Assembly (NCBI GenBank): GCA_039654915.1
Contig: CM077595.1
Span: 92,793,501-92,857,500 of the forward strand
Length of the DNA: 64,000 nt
Origin: Aquilaria yunnanensis
Lineage: Eukaryota; Streptophyta; Magnoliopsida; Malvales; Thymelaeaceae
Reading direction: 5' to 3'
Shown: piece by piece, positions 12,771 to 26,178 of the stretch
How positions within the stretch are numbered: position 1 is the first letter of the stretch
How the letters are laid out: every line of letters begins with the position of its first letter
Notes under the pieces: model-generated
Database searches by the model: none
Told to the model about the DNA's origin: nothing
Seen by the model: only the letters and a program-made list of their open reading frames with translations
Position numbers and translations under genes: made by a program

Positions 12771-14671
12771 ACTTTACTTGTACGCTCTATTTGTCCTCCA
12801 ATAAATCTCAAAGATTTTTCATATTTACTACAAAGTTCTAAACTCTTAACTTGAAAATGTCCAAATCAAACTAATTTTTTGGAACACAGACCTTATACCA
12901 TGCAACTAGGTACTTCTCCCCTATAATTGATCATGTCCTTTAAAAAGTTACGTAGCATTACTCGATGTGATCAAGCACACTTTTTTTTTAATGGGAAAAT
13001 AGCTTATCAATAAGATTGAACATTGAAATAGTAGTGTTAATCAACTACACCCTTCTAGCATAAGATAAATGCTTTGCAGTGCAACTAGTCAGATGGTGCA
13101 AACTTTTTTCTTCTAGGGGTTTATAATGTTTATTATGCAATCTTTGGTTTAAAGAGGCACACCTAGGGATTTTGCCTAGGGGAAAAATTGTTAGTTGTCT
13201 ACATTTGATTGGTGTTCCTGTTCCCTATTAGCCTGTAAGAATTGGGTTTAAATTGGTTATGGGTTGTGTGCTTCTATTTAGGTTGTATCCATTCATTTAT
13301 GCCCTATAATTGTGTCTGTTTTTATTGAATAAGGGCATTAAGGTCAATTCTAGTCTATGTCTTCCAATCTATTGGGGGCAAGTTAATTGGAGGCAGTTAA
13401 CACGGTTTTTGAGTTATTTTGTAAGACTTCCAATGGGTCCCTCTAATTTCTTCCTTACTCGCCCACACAATTAAAACTCATCACTAGAGTTTGATCAGAC
13501 ACAAAGGAGCCTATGTGGTCATATTGCTCTACCCATTAACTCATTCGCTAAAAAATGTTCACCTTTATTCCCTAAAAACAAAATGATAGTCATGTCTTTT
13601 GCTCAATTCTCTATTGCAATTTATGACCTTTGAGAATGATTCTCAGTGATCATCCTTCAAGCATAGAAAGATGTGGCTATTGGCAACTTGTGTGGCTACT
13701 TTCGGGGCTATCTAGAATCTGCCAACCATAGTTCTGCAGTAAGGAAGCACCGGCACATTGAATTGAGACAATAGTGGGGACTTTTTTGCACGTGAAAAAA
13801 TGACTCAGGACCATCCTTTTGTTGCAAATTTCACATACCATTGTTGCTCTATAGACATCTAGAACCTTTATTGTAGGTATTGTTCATAAAACCCCCAAAT
13901 TTTGATCTTTCGTCCAATAGATGATGAAATTAGCATATAAGATGTTTCCTTGGTTACAATGACTTGTATTTTATCCTTGGTTCAGTAAGCCTTACCAGTT
14001 TGCCTTGTTGCGACCAGCTTTTGCTAACCTTTGCGTTGAATCGACCTGGCCTTTCTCATATGAAGCAAAATGCAGCAGTGTGGACAGACAGAAAGGATCT
14101 TATTTTTCTGGTAAAAGGTAGCCACACTAAACATGGCTTTCCTATGGAGCAACTCTAGGTGATTAAATGAACATCACAAGCTGGGTTCAATCATACTTAA
14201 CTTTTTTTTTTTTTGCATTTACCATAGGGACGTATGCATCAAATGTGGGGCCATGTGAAAATGAGTTGAATTTTGGCTTTAAATTAAAATGATCTGGCTT
14301 TTTAAGATTGGTATGTATCTAGAGAATCTTGATGATTCCTATATATATATATATATATAATTTTTTGGCATTCTGTTAAAAAAGGTCTTAGTGCAATTGA
14401 TTAGCTTTTAAAAAAGTTATCGATAATAGTTTTTAGTTTTTTTGTCTCAAGGGTTTGATTTATACAATAATCCAAAACTCAAATGTTAATTACAAAAATT
14501 GTTCTCAAATGTGAGAATAAAAAAAAGCAATGGTGGCCTGGTCAATATGAGAAATTTAAAAAATTTATGGTGCATAGTATAAACTGTTAGTATAACATAC
14601 ATGGTATTGTTATTTCTATAAACTTAAAACCATTAATAAATTAAAGGTAAAATCACAAATTTGCCACTATT
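12771..14671. other. Spacer, nothing recognised
   Basis: No domain-level similarity recognised on either strand. Contains a short (AT)n run at 14341-14359. Confidence 0.4.
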
Positions 14672-15566
14672 GTTTTAGGTTGGGACCAATTTTATCACTA
14701 TTTTTTTTTTGTCTCAAATTCTCATAATGTTTCAAATTTGCTCAAATTGGCCATTGGTGATTAAAAATTACAAGTTTTTAAAATTTTAGGATGATAATAT
14801 AAATTTTAACATATTTAAGTAATTTATCATTTTTCCATTAATAAACTTCACTCAATCTTCACTAGCACCTTCATCACACATGTCACCTCTGACACCTCCA
14901 TCGTCAACACCAACCATCTTCAATATCAATTCTCATATTCCTCTCATGCCTTTCCCTATAAACCAATGGCTACATGTTTGTCTTGACCCACTTTACACTT
15001 AAGCCAATCATCATCAATTCGGTGTTCTCCTTGGCGACACCCAGTGACTTCACTCAATCGCTCAAGCTCCTACTGATGCCTCGACTATTTATCAAATTTC
15101 TTTACATCCTATCGGTCAAACTGCGAATGGGCTTTCATTTCCCAGTACAATTCTAGCTTCAAAAAATGAGAGAAAGTGGTTACGTCTAGATGGCTAAGGA
15201 TAGATCGATCTATGTTGCCGCATTTGATATAGGGTTTCATGGCAAAGAGGAGAACCTTGGTTTGGGTGTGCATTGGGGTAAGGAGTTGGGACAAAGATTT
15301 GGTGGTAAGTATGGATTGCGCTGATAGCAAAAGTGTTTAAGCCTATGGGCACACTGGAGGTGCTAGTGAAGGTGGATTGGAGTTTGTTAAAGAAGAGGAT
15401 AAATTATTTAAAGTCCTTAAAATTTGTTAAAAGTTACGTTATTACATTGAAATTTTGAAACATGCAACTTTGAACAGTTAGTAGCCAATTTAAGCCAAAT
15501 TTGAAGCATTAGTGAGAATTTGCAACAAAAAAAACTTTTGTGGCAAATTTGGTCATAACCCAAAAC
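14672..15566. mobile_element. TIR element ~0.9 kb with non-terminal-repeat interior
   Basis: The left end GTTTTAGGTTGGGACCAA (14672) is matched by the reverse complement of the right end, GTTTTGGGTTATGACCAA (ending 15566). Similarity continues for about 100 bp, including a CAAATTCTCA block on both arms. The interior (about 14830-15400) is less AT-rich and has longer frames on both strands, so it may be a captured host fragment, but I do not recognise it. No transposase and no clear target duplication. Confidence 0.55.
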
Positions 15567-15599
15567 CTTAATTTAGATTTTATTAACAATTAGAATGAA

Positions 15600-17400
15600 G
15601 AACATCTACTAAGAGGATAGGGAAATGTGTGTCCCTTATTCCATTTGACCAAATAAGCCTTTTGATAATGGAACAAGACTATGTGCCACAGAGTTTGCCG
15701 ATCTATGAACATGAACAAATCATTAGGAAACAAAGAAACAAGAAAAATAAATTATATCATCTTTGACAACTTGCAATCTGACTGAATGATGATTTCCCTT
15801 TAGCCTTTTGAGCGACCTTCAACAAACCCTTAAAAAATGCTAATGTTTCTAAATGTATAATATTATTGATGAAAGGAATGGTGTGAGAAATTGTGAGTTC
15901 GATAATGAAGAGTCTCGAACTACTACCCTAAATCAAGATGAACCATATGAAGCAAAGAGTCCAGCATCAACATTAATCCCAAGCAAATCTTCCAGAGGTC
16001 GGGGCCAACATACAATATTCTAAGGAAGATGTTTTAGTTGGACTGAGGCTAGCCTTTTTCTTTTTGATTGGACTTAAACAAGGCAGATGATTGTTGTTAA
16101 TGTATAAAATGTGCCTTTAAAATACATTAATTTTGATTTTTCCATAAGTGCCAATTGATAGACCCAAAATTGATCCAATCTTCTTTCGTCATAGCTCCTT
16201 TAGCAATTTAGAATATCTCATTCATGTTGTGGATTACAATTTGTAACTCATGCAAACCAAATGCTTGTAGTACCACATGGGCAAAAAGATTAAAAAAAAA
16301 CAATATATGCTCAATAGATTCATTTGTAGAATCATATACTGGACATAAATTGTTCTCCATAATATGGTGATGGCATAGATTATTGCGTCTTGAAAGTCTG
16401 TTAGATAATGCTTGCCATCAAAAGTTCTATAGTTTTGAAAGGAGCTTTATGTGCAAAAATCTTGCTTTATGATCTATTTGGAGAGCAAATTTTCTAGGTC
16501 AGAATGTAATAAATTGTATTGTATATGATAACCCATTTGGACCATATACACTTCCCTCAATTCAACCCCATAAGTAAAGATATTTAGGATATTCTTATAG
16601 TTAAGTGGAATCTGGATGATATTGGATACATATGTTGAGTGGAACAGAAAAGTAGAAAGTTCAATATTTTATTTAGACTCATTAAGATGCAGCAAGTCCA
16701 CCATTGTCCAATGTTCTATATCAATAATTGGAACAGTACTCAAAGAAAAGTGAGGTGCTGGGTACACCTAGTGATCATACCAAACATTATCAATGAGCCA
16801 TCTCTTACTTTCCATAAACCTCTTGTATGAAGAAGATAGCAACCTTTAATCATTACTTTCCAAACATGGGAGGAACCTAGGACATCTGTGCAATACAATG
16901 GGGACTCAAAGTTCAGATAGTATTGTCCTTACATCACCCTTAAGACCAAAGAATCAGGATGTTGTAACATCTACTAGCATTACTTTGCACAAAAGCAACA
17001 TCAAAGACATTAAGATCTCGGAAACCACATGCTTTGTTGATTTTGGATTGACTCATAGCAGACCATGAACACCAATAAATTGATATCTTTTCAGGCTGAT
17101 GGCACCAAAAGAAGATGGCCATCATAAAGTGCAAGCATTGTTTGATCGTTTTTGGGATGAGAAGGCAACTCATAACAAAATTAGGAATAGCTTAAAGGAT
17201 AGGTTTGAGTAAAACTTCCTAATCAGCTTGTGAGAGAAGGCATGACTTCCATACTTTTAATTTCTTACATACCTTATCACATAGGGATTCGAAACTCTGA
17301 ACCAATTTATGTCCCAAAATAATAAGGTATTCACATATATAGGCGGAATAAATTAAAAATAAGGTATTCACATATAATAGTGAACTCAACAATTGATTGA
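15600..17400 (-). pseudogene. Degenerate LINE ORF2 (post-RT region to RNase H)
   Basis: The minus-strand frame at 16940-17173 matches the segment after the LINE reverse transcriptase: it opens with LLIPKTIKQCLHFMMAIFFW and ends in GFRDLNVFDVAFVQSNA. Further 3' (about 16780-16870) come VWKVMIKGCYLL and LWKVRDGS, the next conserved blocks. Around 15770-15850 a fragment like the RNase H helix after the catalytic acid is seen. Stops and frame changes are frequent. No clear poly(A) tail was found; the neighbouring TIR element lies just beyond its 3' end. Confidence 0.6.
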
Positions 17401-18585
17401 AGTTCACGCATGAAACTTAGAGGAAAGCTTACTGAGAGTACTCCTATAATGAAGTTAGGTCTAAACCACATGCAAATGTTCTAAACATAGTCACAAGTGC
17501 AATATTATTAACTAAGTCCATATTTTGCAGCAAAGTAACTTCATAATTAAGGGTTCCTTCTTGAGAAAGAGCGGATCTAATCTTTGTATTAATATAAAAA
17601 TTCAATAATTTTCATACAACTAATGAGCCTGGGTCTTCGATCTATCAATTAGATATCTTAACTATTTTATATTGGGCATTTGGTATCATGTTAAATTATT
17701 ACAAACAAATAAACTCGGATGCCTTGATCAAGAATGTAATTATTTTTTCCTGAAAAATAGCAAATATACTTATGGAACCGACAAAGAAGAAAGAAAAAAA
17801 AAAGTCAAATACTATGTCCCAAAATTTTTAAAATATTTTAATTTGACATGGAAATTAAGGATGAAGGAAAATTTTATGTGTTATTTCAATTTCTGTCCTT
17901 TAATTTTAGTCCATAAATCAAGAGAAGTTAAAAAAAAAAATGAATTATGAAATAATAATAATAATATGATAAATTAATTTATCAAATACAAGAGTATTGT
18001 AAAACAATTTGGGGGCCCGAAATCGTAAATATTATAAAAAAAAATGCGGGATGCATAGAATATCATATTATTATTGAAAAACGTAAAGGGGTATGAAAAG
18101 TACAGTGTTTATTTGTTTGAATAAGTCTTAAAATTTTATAAATGAGAAAATAGGTAGTCCTAGAACTTTTTGCCAATTGCCATGTGACTGGAGAAGGAAA
18201 AGACAAATCATAGTCCCACTATCCGAAATTGTTTTCCGTATATTCTATTTTGAGAATTTTCAAAATTTTCCAATATTACCATATTACTATACATACTATT
18301 ATTTCAGTGTTCAATATTTTCATCTTTATTTATTTACTTGAAAAAAATTAATAAAAAAATAAAAATGACTCATTTTTTTTTATTATTAATGTCAATTACA
18401 AATATTTCAGGACACATTAAGTTTTAGCACACCTGCAGGTGATTTTTGCCACTTAAGCGCATGTGTTTGAACTTGAAGCCAGTAGTTTTATTGTGCCTCG
18501 AATATTTTGCTGTGTTCGGAGCTTGTTATATGATGTCACGGACCAATAAGTAAAAGCCACTTTGGACAATAATCCCTCCATACAC
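17401..18585. other. AT-rich spacer
   Basis: No gene recognised; a short frame at 17672-17950 is lysine/asparagine-rich from base composition alone. Confidence 0.4.
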
Positions 18586-18589
18586 TCAT

Positions 18590-18990
18590 TCTCCTATCTT
18601 TTGGGAAAATTTCATAAATAATTATCATTCTATTTTAGTTTCTAAGTTATTAATTATTTTTTTCATAAACATATTAAAATTGTTTCATTTTAATCCCTTG
18701 CAAATGGAATCCATTAATTTAGTGTTACTATTTGATATAAACTTTTGAAATTCTTATTTAAAATATATGATAACTGTCTTTTAATAAATTTAAATTATGT
18801 AACAATTTTTTAATAGTCAATAGATAGTTTAATGTAGTATTTTTATTCCAAAATATAATAAATTCAATTTAAAAATGGAAATATGGTTATTTGAATGTCC
18901 TTTAAATATAAAAAATTATTATATATATTAAATTTGCTAGAAGACTACCTATGAAAAGTTAAAATTATAACATAAAAAGTTCCTATCAGA
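18590..18990. repeat. Dispersed repeat, partner of 35325-35875
   Basis: Shares a run of short identical blocks in the same order with 35325-35875: ATTAAAATTGTTTC, then CTTTTA(A/G)TAAATTTAAATT, then AATAAATTCAATTTA. Likely a member of an AT-rich foldback/MITE family whose other copy retains both arms. Confidence 0.45.
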
Positions 18991-19009
18991 ATTGTCAATA
19001 GGTTAGAAC

Positions 19010-20011
19010 CAAAATGGAACATCCTGACTTTTGACCTCTTGTTGAAAAAGAATGGAATCAGGTTAAGTTTGAAGGACATGGAGATTTTATTCTGAAGGAA
19101 AAATTGAAACATCATAAAAATATTTTAAAGGCTTGGAACAAATTTGTGTTCGAGATTATGGATGCAAACTTGGATGTAATAAGATAAGTAGTATCATCTT
19201 GGGATGCCTTAATGGAATCTCGATTACTTTTAGAGGAAGAAATAAAGGAGAAAGGCAAAGCACTTAGATCTTTCTGGGATCAGGTAGAGAAAAAAGAGCT
19301 CTTTCTAAAACATAAATAGAGAGAAAAGTGGCTAAAAGAAGGAGATGAAAACACGAGTTTTTTTCATCGCTGTACGTCAATCAAGTGCAAGAAAAATTAA
19401 ATCAAAGGAATCCTAGTTGATGGCCACTGGATTAAAAGTCCCAAATGAAATCAATCATGCAATAGCCAACTCTTTCAAAAAGAAATTCACTAAAGACTTC
19501 AAAATTAAACCGGTTTTCTTTTTCTAACAAGACTAAAAAATTATCATCCACTAATTCCTTAAGCTTAGAGATCCCCATTACGGAGGAGAAGGTCAGGGAA
19601 GCTATATAGAGCTGTGGTAGCCATAAATCGCCAAGGCTTGATGGATTCAGCTTTGGTTTTTTTAAAAAATGCTAGCATTTAATCAAAGATGATATTTTTA
19701 AATTCCCCTGAGAATTCAAAGCTTTAGGAAGAATAGGGATGGGTTGTAATGCTTCCTTTATTGTTTTTATCCCAAAGAAAGAAAATACCTTGAGTTTTAA
19801 CGAATTCAGGCCTATTAGTCTTATTGGCTTGATGTACAAGATAATTGCCAAAGTTCTGGCTAACAGGCTCTAGAAAAAAATTCAACTACTAATCAACGAC
19901 ACATAATCTACCTTCATCCAAGGCAGGTAGATCTTGGACAGTATCCTAGTAGCAGATGAGGCAATTCATTGTGCAAAGGAAAAAAAAAAGATGAAAAAAG
20001 TGCTCATAAAG
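19010..20011 (+). pseudogene. LINE ORF2, first half of RT (left of copia insertion)
   Basis: Forward translation gives the linker between endonuclease and reverse transcriptase (EGHGDFILKEKLKHH, then an LKAWNKFVFE motif) and then the start of the RT domain: PITEEKVREAI near 19577, the IPKKEN block, then [20 protein letters not shown] near 19797 and ILVADEAIHCAKEKKKM. Several in-frame stops are present (for example in the linker). The reading stops at KVLIK, exactly where the copia element begins at 20012, and resumes with VDFEKTF at 27575, so the two halves were one gene. Endonuclease is missing; the LINE appears 5'-truncated near 19010. Confidence 0.75.
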
Positions 20012-20188
20012 TGTAAAGCTTGTTAATTTATACAAAGCTTTATTTTATATTCAATGAAAAGGTTTAAATATAGGACAAACAAGAGTTATAAAAGGAGCAG
20101 GACTTCGAATGGAAGTAGGATACTACGTACATATTAGATAACTTGCACAAAAAAAAAATACAAGATAACTCTTATCATATCCTTAACA
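20012..20188 (-). repeat. copia 3' LTR
   Basis: 177 bp, aligns along its length with 27393-27569 with scattered substitutions. In element orientation it begins TGTTAAGGAT and ends CTTTACA. Confidence 0.85.
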
Positions 20189-20249
20189 CTCATCCTCAAA
20201 AGTTAGAGTGTAAGGATTGAATGTGCCAAACTTGTTTACCAAGAAATTA

Positions 20250-22082
20250 AACTAAGCTCCTCCTAATGCCTTAGTCAATATATCTGCAAGCTGACATTTG
20301 CTAAAAACATGGCGAGGTAAGATATCCTTGGACAAGATCTTATCACGTACAAAATGGCAATTAATTTCAATGTGCTTTGTAGGTTTATGGAACACTGGGT
20401 TTGGTGCAATATGGACAGCTGCTTGGTTATCACAATAAAGTGTCATAGGCTCTAATTGATCAATAGTAAGGTCTTGAAGCAACACCTTAAGCCAAATTAA
20501 CTCACTTGTAGCTATGGACATCTTTCAATACTCAGCTTCTGCTGATGAATGAGACACAATAGACTACTTCTTTGATTTTTATGAGATAAGTGCATTGCCA
20601 AGCTTAACAAGAAACCTAGTAGTAGACTGTTGAGTCTTGGAACATACTGCCCAATGAATATCACAAAATACATGAAGCGTAAGAAAGCCTTTAACTGGAA
20701 AGAATAGTCCTCGTTTAGGAGCTTGCTTTGAATAGTGTAAGACCTGCATAGCTCCATTTTGGTGTTGCTCACAAGGTTCTTCCATGAACTGACTTAGAAG
20801 GTTGACCGTATATGTAATGTCCAGCCTTGTAATAGTAAGGTAAATGAGCTTGCCAACAAGTCTTCTAAACTGTCTTGGATATTTCAAACTAAGTCCTTCA
20901 ACTGAACCAAGCTAATGGTGTCACTAAAGAGGAAAACAACTTGGCTTAGCACCTATCATCCCTGTATCCTTCAACAAATCAATAGCATATTTTCTTTAAG
21001 AGAGAAAGATCCCTTCAGGGGACTAGGCAAGCTCCAAACCGAGTAAGTACTTTAACTTTCCCAAGTCTTTCAAATGAAATTTGTTATACAGGTAGCTCTT
21101 CAACTCATTGATATGGACAACTTCACTTCTAGTGATGATCATGTCATTGACATAAACTTGTACAGCAGTAAAGTGTCCTTTATATTTCCTAGTAAATAAG
21201 GATAGTCATCCTTGGATTGAACAAAACCAAACCAAATAAGCGCACTTGATAACTTTTCGAACCACTGTCGAGGGGTTTGTTTAAGTCCATAAAGAGGCTT
21301 CTAAAGTTTACACATTTGGTTGTCTCCTTCTTTGACCAATCCTGAGGAAGGCACCATATATATTTCTTCATTTAAGTCATCTTAAAGAAAGGCATTGTGA
21401 ACATTAAGTTGATGTAAATGCCAGTTCTTAATTGCGATAACAACCAATATGCAATAGAAAAAAGTGAGCTTTATTACTAGGGCGAAGGTCTCGGTGTAGT
21501 TAACTCCCTTAATCTGGATGAAACCTTTCATCACTAGTCGAGCTTTATACTTTTCAATAAAGCCATTTGCCTTGTATTTGATTTTATAAACCTATTTACA
21601 GTTAATGGGTTTCTTGTAGAGTGGCAACCTTTCTAAGGTCCAAGTTTTGTTCTTCTTAAAAGCTTGTTTTCATGCCACGTTGCATCACACCATTTCAGGT
21701 CTTCCTTTACTTTAGAAAAATTTTTAGGTTCAAATCCAGAAGATATGGCTGCAAGAAAAACTTGATTCCCAGAGGTAAAACATTTATAAGATAAGTGAAA
21801 GGCCAAAGTGTAAGGTTTACCTGACAATAAAAAGGCTTGACTTGTTGAAAAGAGTGATGGCTTGCTTACTTCATGCAACTCATGCATATAGTCTTGGAGA
21901 TAAAAAAAAGGTTGACGATTATGTTGAGGCTGAGTTTCAAGTTGTTGTTTGATGGTTTATGGTTCAGGGCTTTCAGTATTAAGGGGTTCAGGTGAGCTTT
22001 CTTCAGCTTCTGAATGCTGTGCTGTTGGTTAAGCCGCTTCAACTATCAGTTCATCTTTATGATAAGTAAAGTCAAGGACAAA
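20250..22082 (-). pseudogene. copia reverse transcriptase / RNase H remnant
   Basis: On the minus strand the copia RT and RNase H blocks appear in order. Around 21130-21160 the catalytic box reads YVND instead of the usual YVDD, so one metal-binding aspartate is changed. Next come the LKDLGKLKYLLG block, then FRRLVGKLIYLTITRLDITY (about 20820-20880). The C-terminal CDNQAAVHIAPNPVFHKPTK block follows at about 20370-20440, and LADILTKAL closes the frame. Stops and frame shifts separate these pieces. The upstream part continues beyond the nested insert, whose left edge lies at 22088. Confidence 0.8.
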
Positions 22083-22087
22083 CTAAG

Positions 22088-24969
22088 TGTGACGGCCCTT
22101 GGAGCGATAAGTCTAATCAGCCAGGTAATTAGTTAATTTAATAAATTACATTTTAGATAATTTATTTGCAAGCTAAGTCTCGGTAATTTAGGGTCTAGTA
22201 GTTAAAAATGAATAAAATTGATCATTTAAGCAAGCCGGGCCAAGAAGGGTATTTTGGTCATTTCACATATTGCACTGTTGAATAGAGCATGAGAAAATAT
22301 TAAATTTGAGGTATCACGGTTTTTCGTGATTCTCACTCTATCATCATGAATTTGTGAATTGACTAGATTGTCTATAAGTGGTTTATGTGTAATACTGAGA
22401 AAGGGACAAAATTGAATATAAATGAAAGTCTGAGACTGGCCATGTAATTATATCTGTGAAGGAACCAGGTGCCGCGTAATACCAACTTTGGTCTTCAAGT
22501 TGTAAGCGTGTTACGAATAAACCCAGATTTCTTAGAGAGTACAAAGACAGCACCATGTGCGTGGCATGTGCAATTAAAGCCTACATAAGTTGACCTCCCA
22601 CTAATTTCTCGGCCATCTTCTTCCACCTTCGTCTCCAGACCACCAAAACCTCTATTTCTCTCCAAACAGCACAAGTAACACAAAATCCAAGCTTAATCCA
22701 TCAAATTCAAGCACAGTTAATCAAGACTTTGAAGAAAAATCTAGTTTTATGCTATCTTAAGCTAGGATTTCTTGCTTCTTATCCGAGTAAGTTTAGTTCT
22801 ATTATTTCCCCTGTTTTTGAGCTACAGTTTATGTCTGTAAATTCTGGGAATTAATGTTAGACTTGGTTGTTAAGAGAAATCAAAGGTGCTCAACATGTTT
22901 ATAGGCATTCATAAATCCATGGTTAGTTTTGTTCCTATGGTGTAGATTTCATCTCCTTTGGATATTTGGTACTGTTCATACAATTTTTATGGCAGAACTC
23001 ATGGTTGGAATAATTGTTTGATGTGTTTCTTAGCTGTAATATGTGAATTGAGATGCAAATAAGCTAAAAACCTAAGAGAACTAAGGCTGGAATTTTGGTG
23101 TAGCTGAAACCGTGAGTGTTGAGTTTTGTGGTTTAACTCTTTTACAGCCAGCCATAATTTCTTGTTCTAAGGATTTTAGTAGCTTACCAAGGGTGTTATC
23201 TTGTTTATGAACTAGTTTTTGAGCGCTAAGAAGCAAAGAAACATTTATTTGGAAGTGAATTACTAATGAATGCCATGAATGTGCATTATATGGCCGCTGT
23301 AATTGTAGTTACTTCCAAGAATAAAATGTATTATTACAATATTGTTGGTGGCTTTTGGTGGTGATAATCTTGCTTATACACGAGTATACAAGGCATAAAA
23401 AGATAAGAGAGCAAGATTTAGGCTGCATTTATACTATTAAAAGTGTAAATAACCACAAGATAGGCAAACCAAAGACAGAAAATTCTGGGCAGTTGGTGGT
23501 TATTTTAGGGGCTGTTTTCAAGTGTTAAAATTGATAAATTATGCTTAAAATGATAAATATATGTGCTGGGAATAAGCTACTAAAAGATTACCTAAGTTTG
23601 GGTTGAAACCGAGACAAAAAAGCTAAGTGCTTGAAGCTTGCAAACTAAGTTATCTAAGGTAAGGATTATTTAATTTATATGCTTATGTGCTAAATAAATT
23701 TGGCTAAGATACTTGTATATCAAGTGGCTAAATTATTGATGAATTTAACAAGCATGTAAATTGAGTATTGATGACTATTAAAAAGCTTATATGATTGGGT
23801 TTAGTAAGAAACTAAACTATAAAGTGCATATGAAGTGTGTAAGTGCATATTTGTAAACTTGTACCTATAGGCAAAAAGGACCTTGATATGGTCTAAGTTA
23901 CGGTGAGTATGACGGGTTAGGAACCTACGATACCTAAGATCGCAATGATGGGCTAAGACTTGGATGAACCTAAGAGGGAGAGGTGCCCTTAACCACTCAC
24001 GAAACCTTATAAAGGTAGCACTAACACATGCACTACATAAGCAAATAGTTCGCTTCTGTACATAAAATAAGGGATATTGGCAAATACTAAAAAGCTTTCA
24101 AAGCAGTATTTGTATGGAAAAGTTGGACTTGTCAAATGTTTGACAAATGGATAAAAGAATTGTTGGAATTAGCTACTCCCATGATTATTGGCCAATAATA
24201 CGAATTCCTAGTACTACGATTTGAGCCAAGTGCTCTAGGCATATATCGACATCCTTATGGATAATATACACGGTCCTATATTGTTGATTTTCTTGTAGGT
24301 TGTAACCCTTACTGGGAACTTTTGGTTCTCACATCCCTTACATATTTTGTGTGCAGATACTGGTGGACCTGGGGCTAATAACCAATAAAAGAACTAGTTA
24401 TTAGTATTTTAATACCAGGTGTGCAAAAGTTAATTAATATTGTACATTGTTGCTAAGTTTCCTTCTTGTAGGTTTCTAATTACTGGAATACTAACTTACT
24501 GACCTTTATTGTATAGAGGCAAGGAATAGGGAATACCTGAACGCTGTAGTGACCACTTTTGGCAGTGTAACTCAGGTGGGATTAGATTCCCAGATTCTCA
24601 GTGTGCCGCATATGTATGATACTTTTATGTATGATGTATATATATGTATGTAGAAGTTATGCCTCTGGTAAATGCTATGGAACTAGTGGTTGTGTTCCCT
24701 AGTAGCTTGTATGGATTCACAATGCATAATAATATGTTTTATATAAATGCATGTTTGAAGTGCTGGCCAGCTGCATCGATTATATATTATTTTTATGGTC
24801 ATTGACCTACAGTCATAGTAAGGCATAGTATAAAACAGTATTGCATTAAGGATTTAATCAATTAGCAGGCCCACTAAGGACAAATTTACATAGGTCTAAC
24901 ACTGAATAAGTGTAAGGTTCCTGAGGTCATATATGACTTAAATAGGATTAAGGTTCAAGGCCTGTGACA
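22088..24969. mobile_element. Solo LTR (2.9 kb) inserted in the copia element
   Basis: Begins TGTGACGGCCC and ends GGCCTGTGACA, flanked by a perfect 5-bp duplication CTAAG (22083-22087 and 24970-24974). The copia protein resumes directly across the duplication. No coding domain, no internal primer site and no second terminal repeat were seen, so a solo LTR left by LTR-LTR recombination is the simplest reading. The TGTGACGGCCC start suggests a Ty3/gypsy family, but that is only an impression. Orientation was not determined. Confidence 0.75.
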
Positions 24970-24974
24970 CTAAG

Positions 24975-26170
24975 ACTGGTGACAAAGTTCATTGGTAGTC
25001 TGAAAAGGTAAATAATTCTCATAGAAGGTTACATCACAAAAGACAAGGATTTTATGTGTTTCTTAATCAAACATTTTATAACCCTTTTGACCAAATGGGT
25101 AACCAACAAACACACAAGGTTTAGCTATAGCTTGAAATTTATCGGTAGTTTTTGAATGGACATAACCTAAATAGCCAAACACACGTAGAACATCATGAAA
25201 AGGAATTTAGAGAACAACACCCGGTACAGCTTTTTCCTCCAAGTTTTGATGATGACATCTTGTTAATGAGATAAGTGGCTGTAAGAACACACTTACCCCA
25301 GAACTTTATAGGAAGGCTAGCTTGAAAACGTAGGGCTCGGGTAACTTCAAGCAAATGACTGTGCTTTCTTTCTACTACTCCATTTTGTTGTAGGGTGTTA
25401 ACACATGAAGTTTGGAGGGTGATGCCATTTTACCTGAAAAATAACAGAAGAGGACCAACAACAAATTCCTGACCATTGTCACTCCTTACTTGAAGTTTGG
25501 TTTTGCCAATTGAGTCTTAGCCATTACATGGTGGGTAGCAGCTTTGGATTTGTGTTTTAATAAATACACCCAGGTGCAACAACTGTATTTATCAACAATG
25601 GTTAAAAAATAATGAGCACCAGACAATGAAGGTGTTTTATACGAACCCAGATATCAAGATGTATTAAATCAGAACATGAATTACTAGTACTCAATCTTTT
25701 TGGAAATGGTTTTCTAGTTTGTCTAGCTCGATAACAAGAGTCAATACATTTGTCAGAGTTTCTAAAAGACAAATTGCTGAGTTAGGGAACTTGTAACAAT
25801 TTTTCAAATTGCAAGTGACCAAAATGTCTATGCCAAATGACAGCAGTTTTTCTAGTTGAGCTTGGGATTGCTACATGAACCTTGAATTCCTTGAAGTAAT
25901 ACAATCCATCACATTCTTCACTGTTTCCAATCAGTCTCTTCAATGTCAGGTCTTGCATTACACAAGAATTTGGAAAAAAAAAAGGTTACGGAGCAGTTCA
26001 AGGTTTTTGTAATCTAACTGACAGACAACATATTACAAGTGAATGAAGGCACATAGAGAACATTATTCAATTTAAAGTTAAGAGACAGTGACAACTGGCC
26101 ATAGGAATGCACTTTCGTACAACTCCCATTCGATAATTTTACTGGAGAAAAGGTTGTAGCATGCTGACAA
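24975..26170 (-). pseudogene. copia integrase region remnant
   Basis: Minus-strand translation shows late integrase-region features of copia: a [14 protein letters not shown] stretch around 25370-25400 in degraded form, then a VFGYLGYVHSK block and CVFVGYPFGQKGYK near 25080-25130, which normally lies between integrase and RT. In-frame stops and frame changes are numerous. The region is contiguous with gag on its 5' side. Confidence 0.7.
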
Positions 26171-26178
26171 TCTTTGAG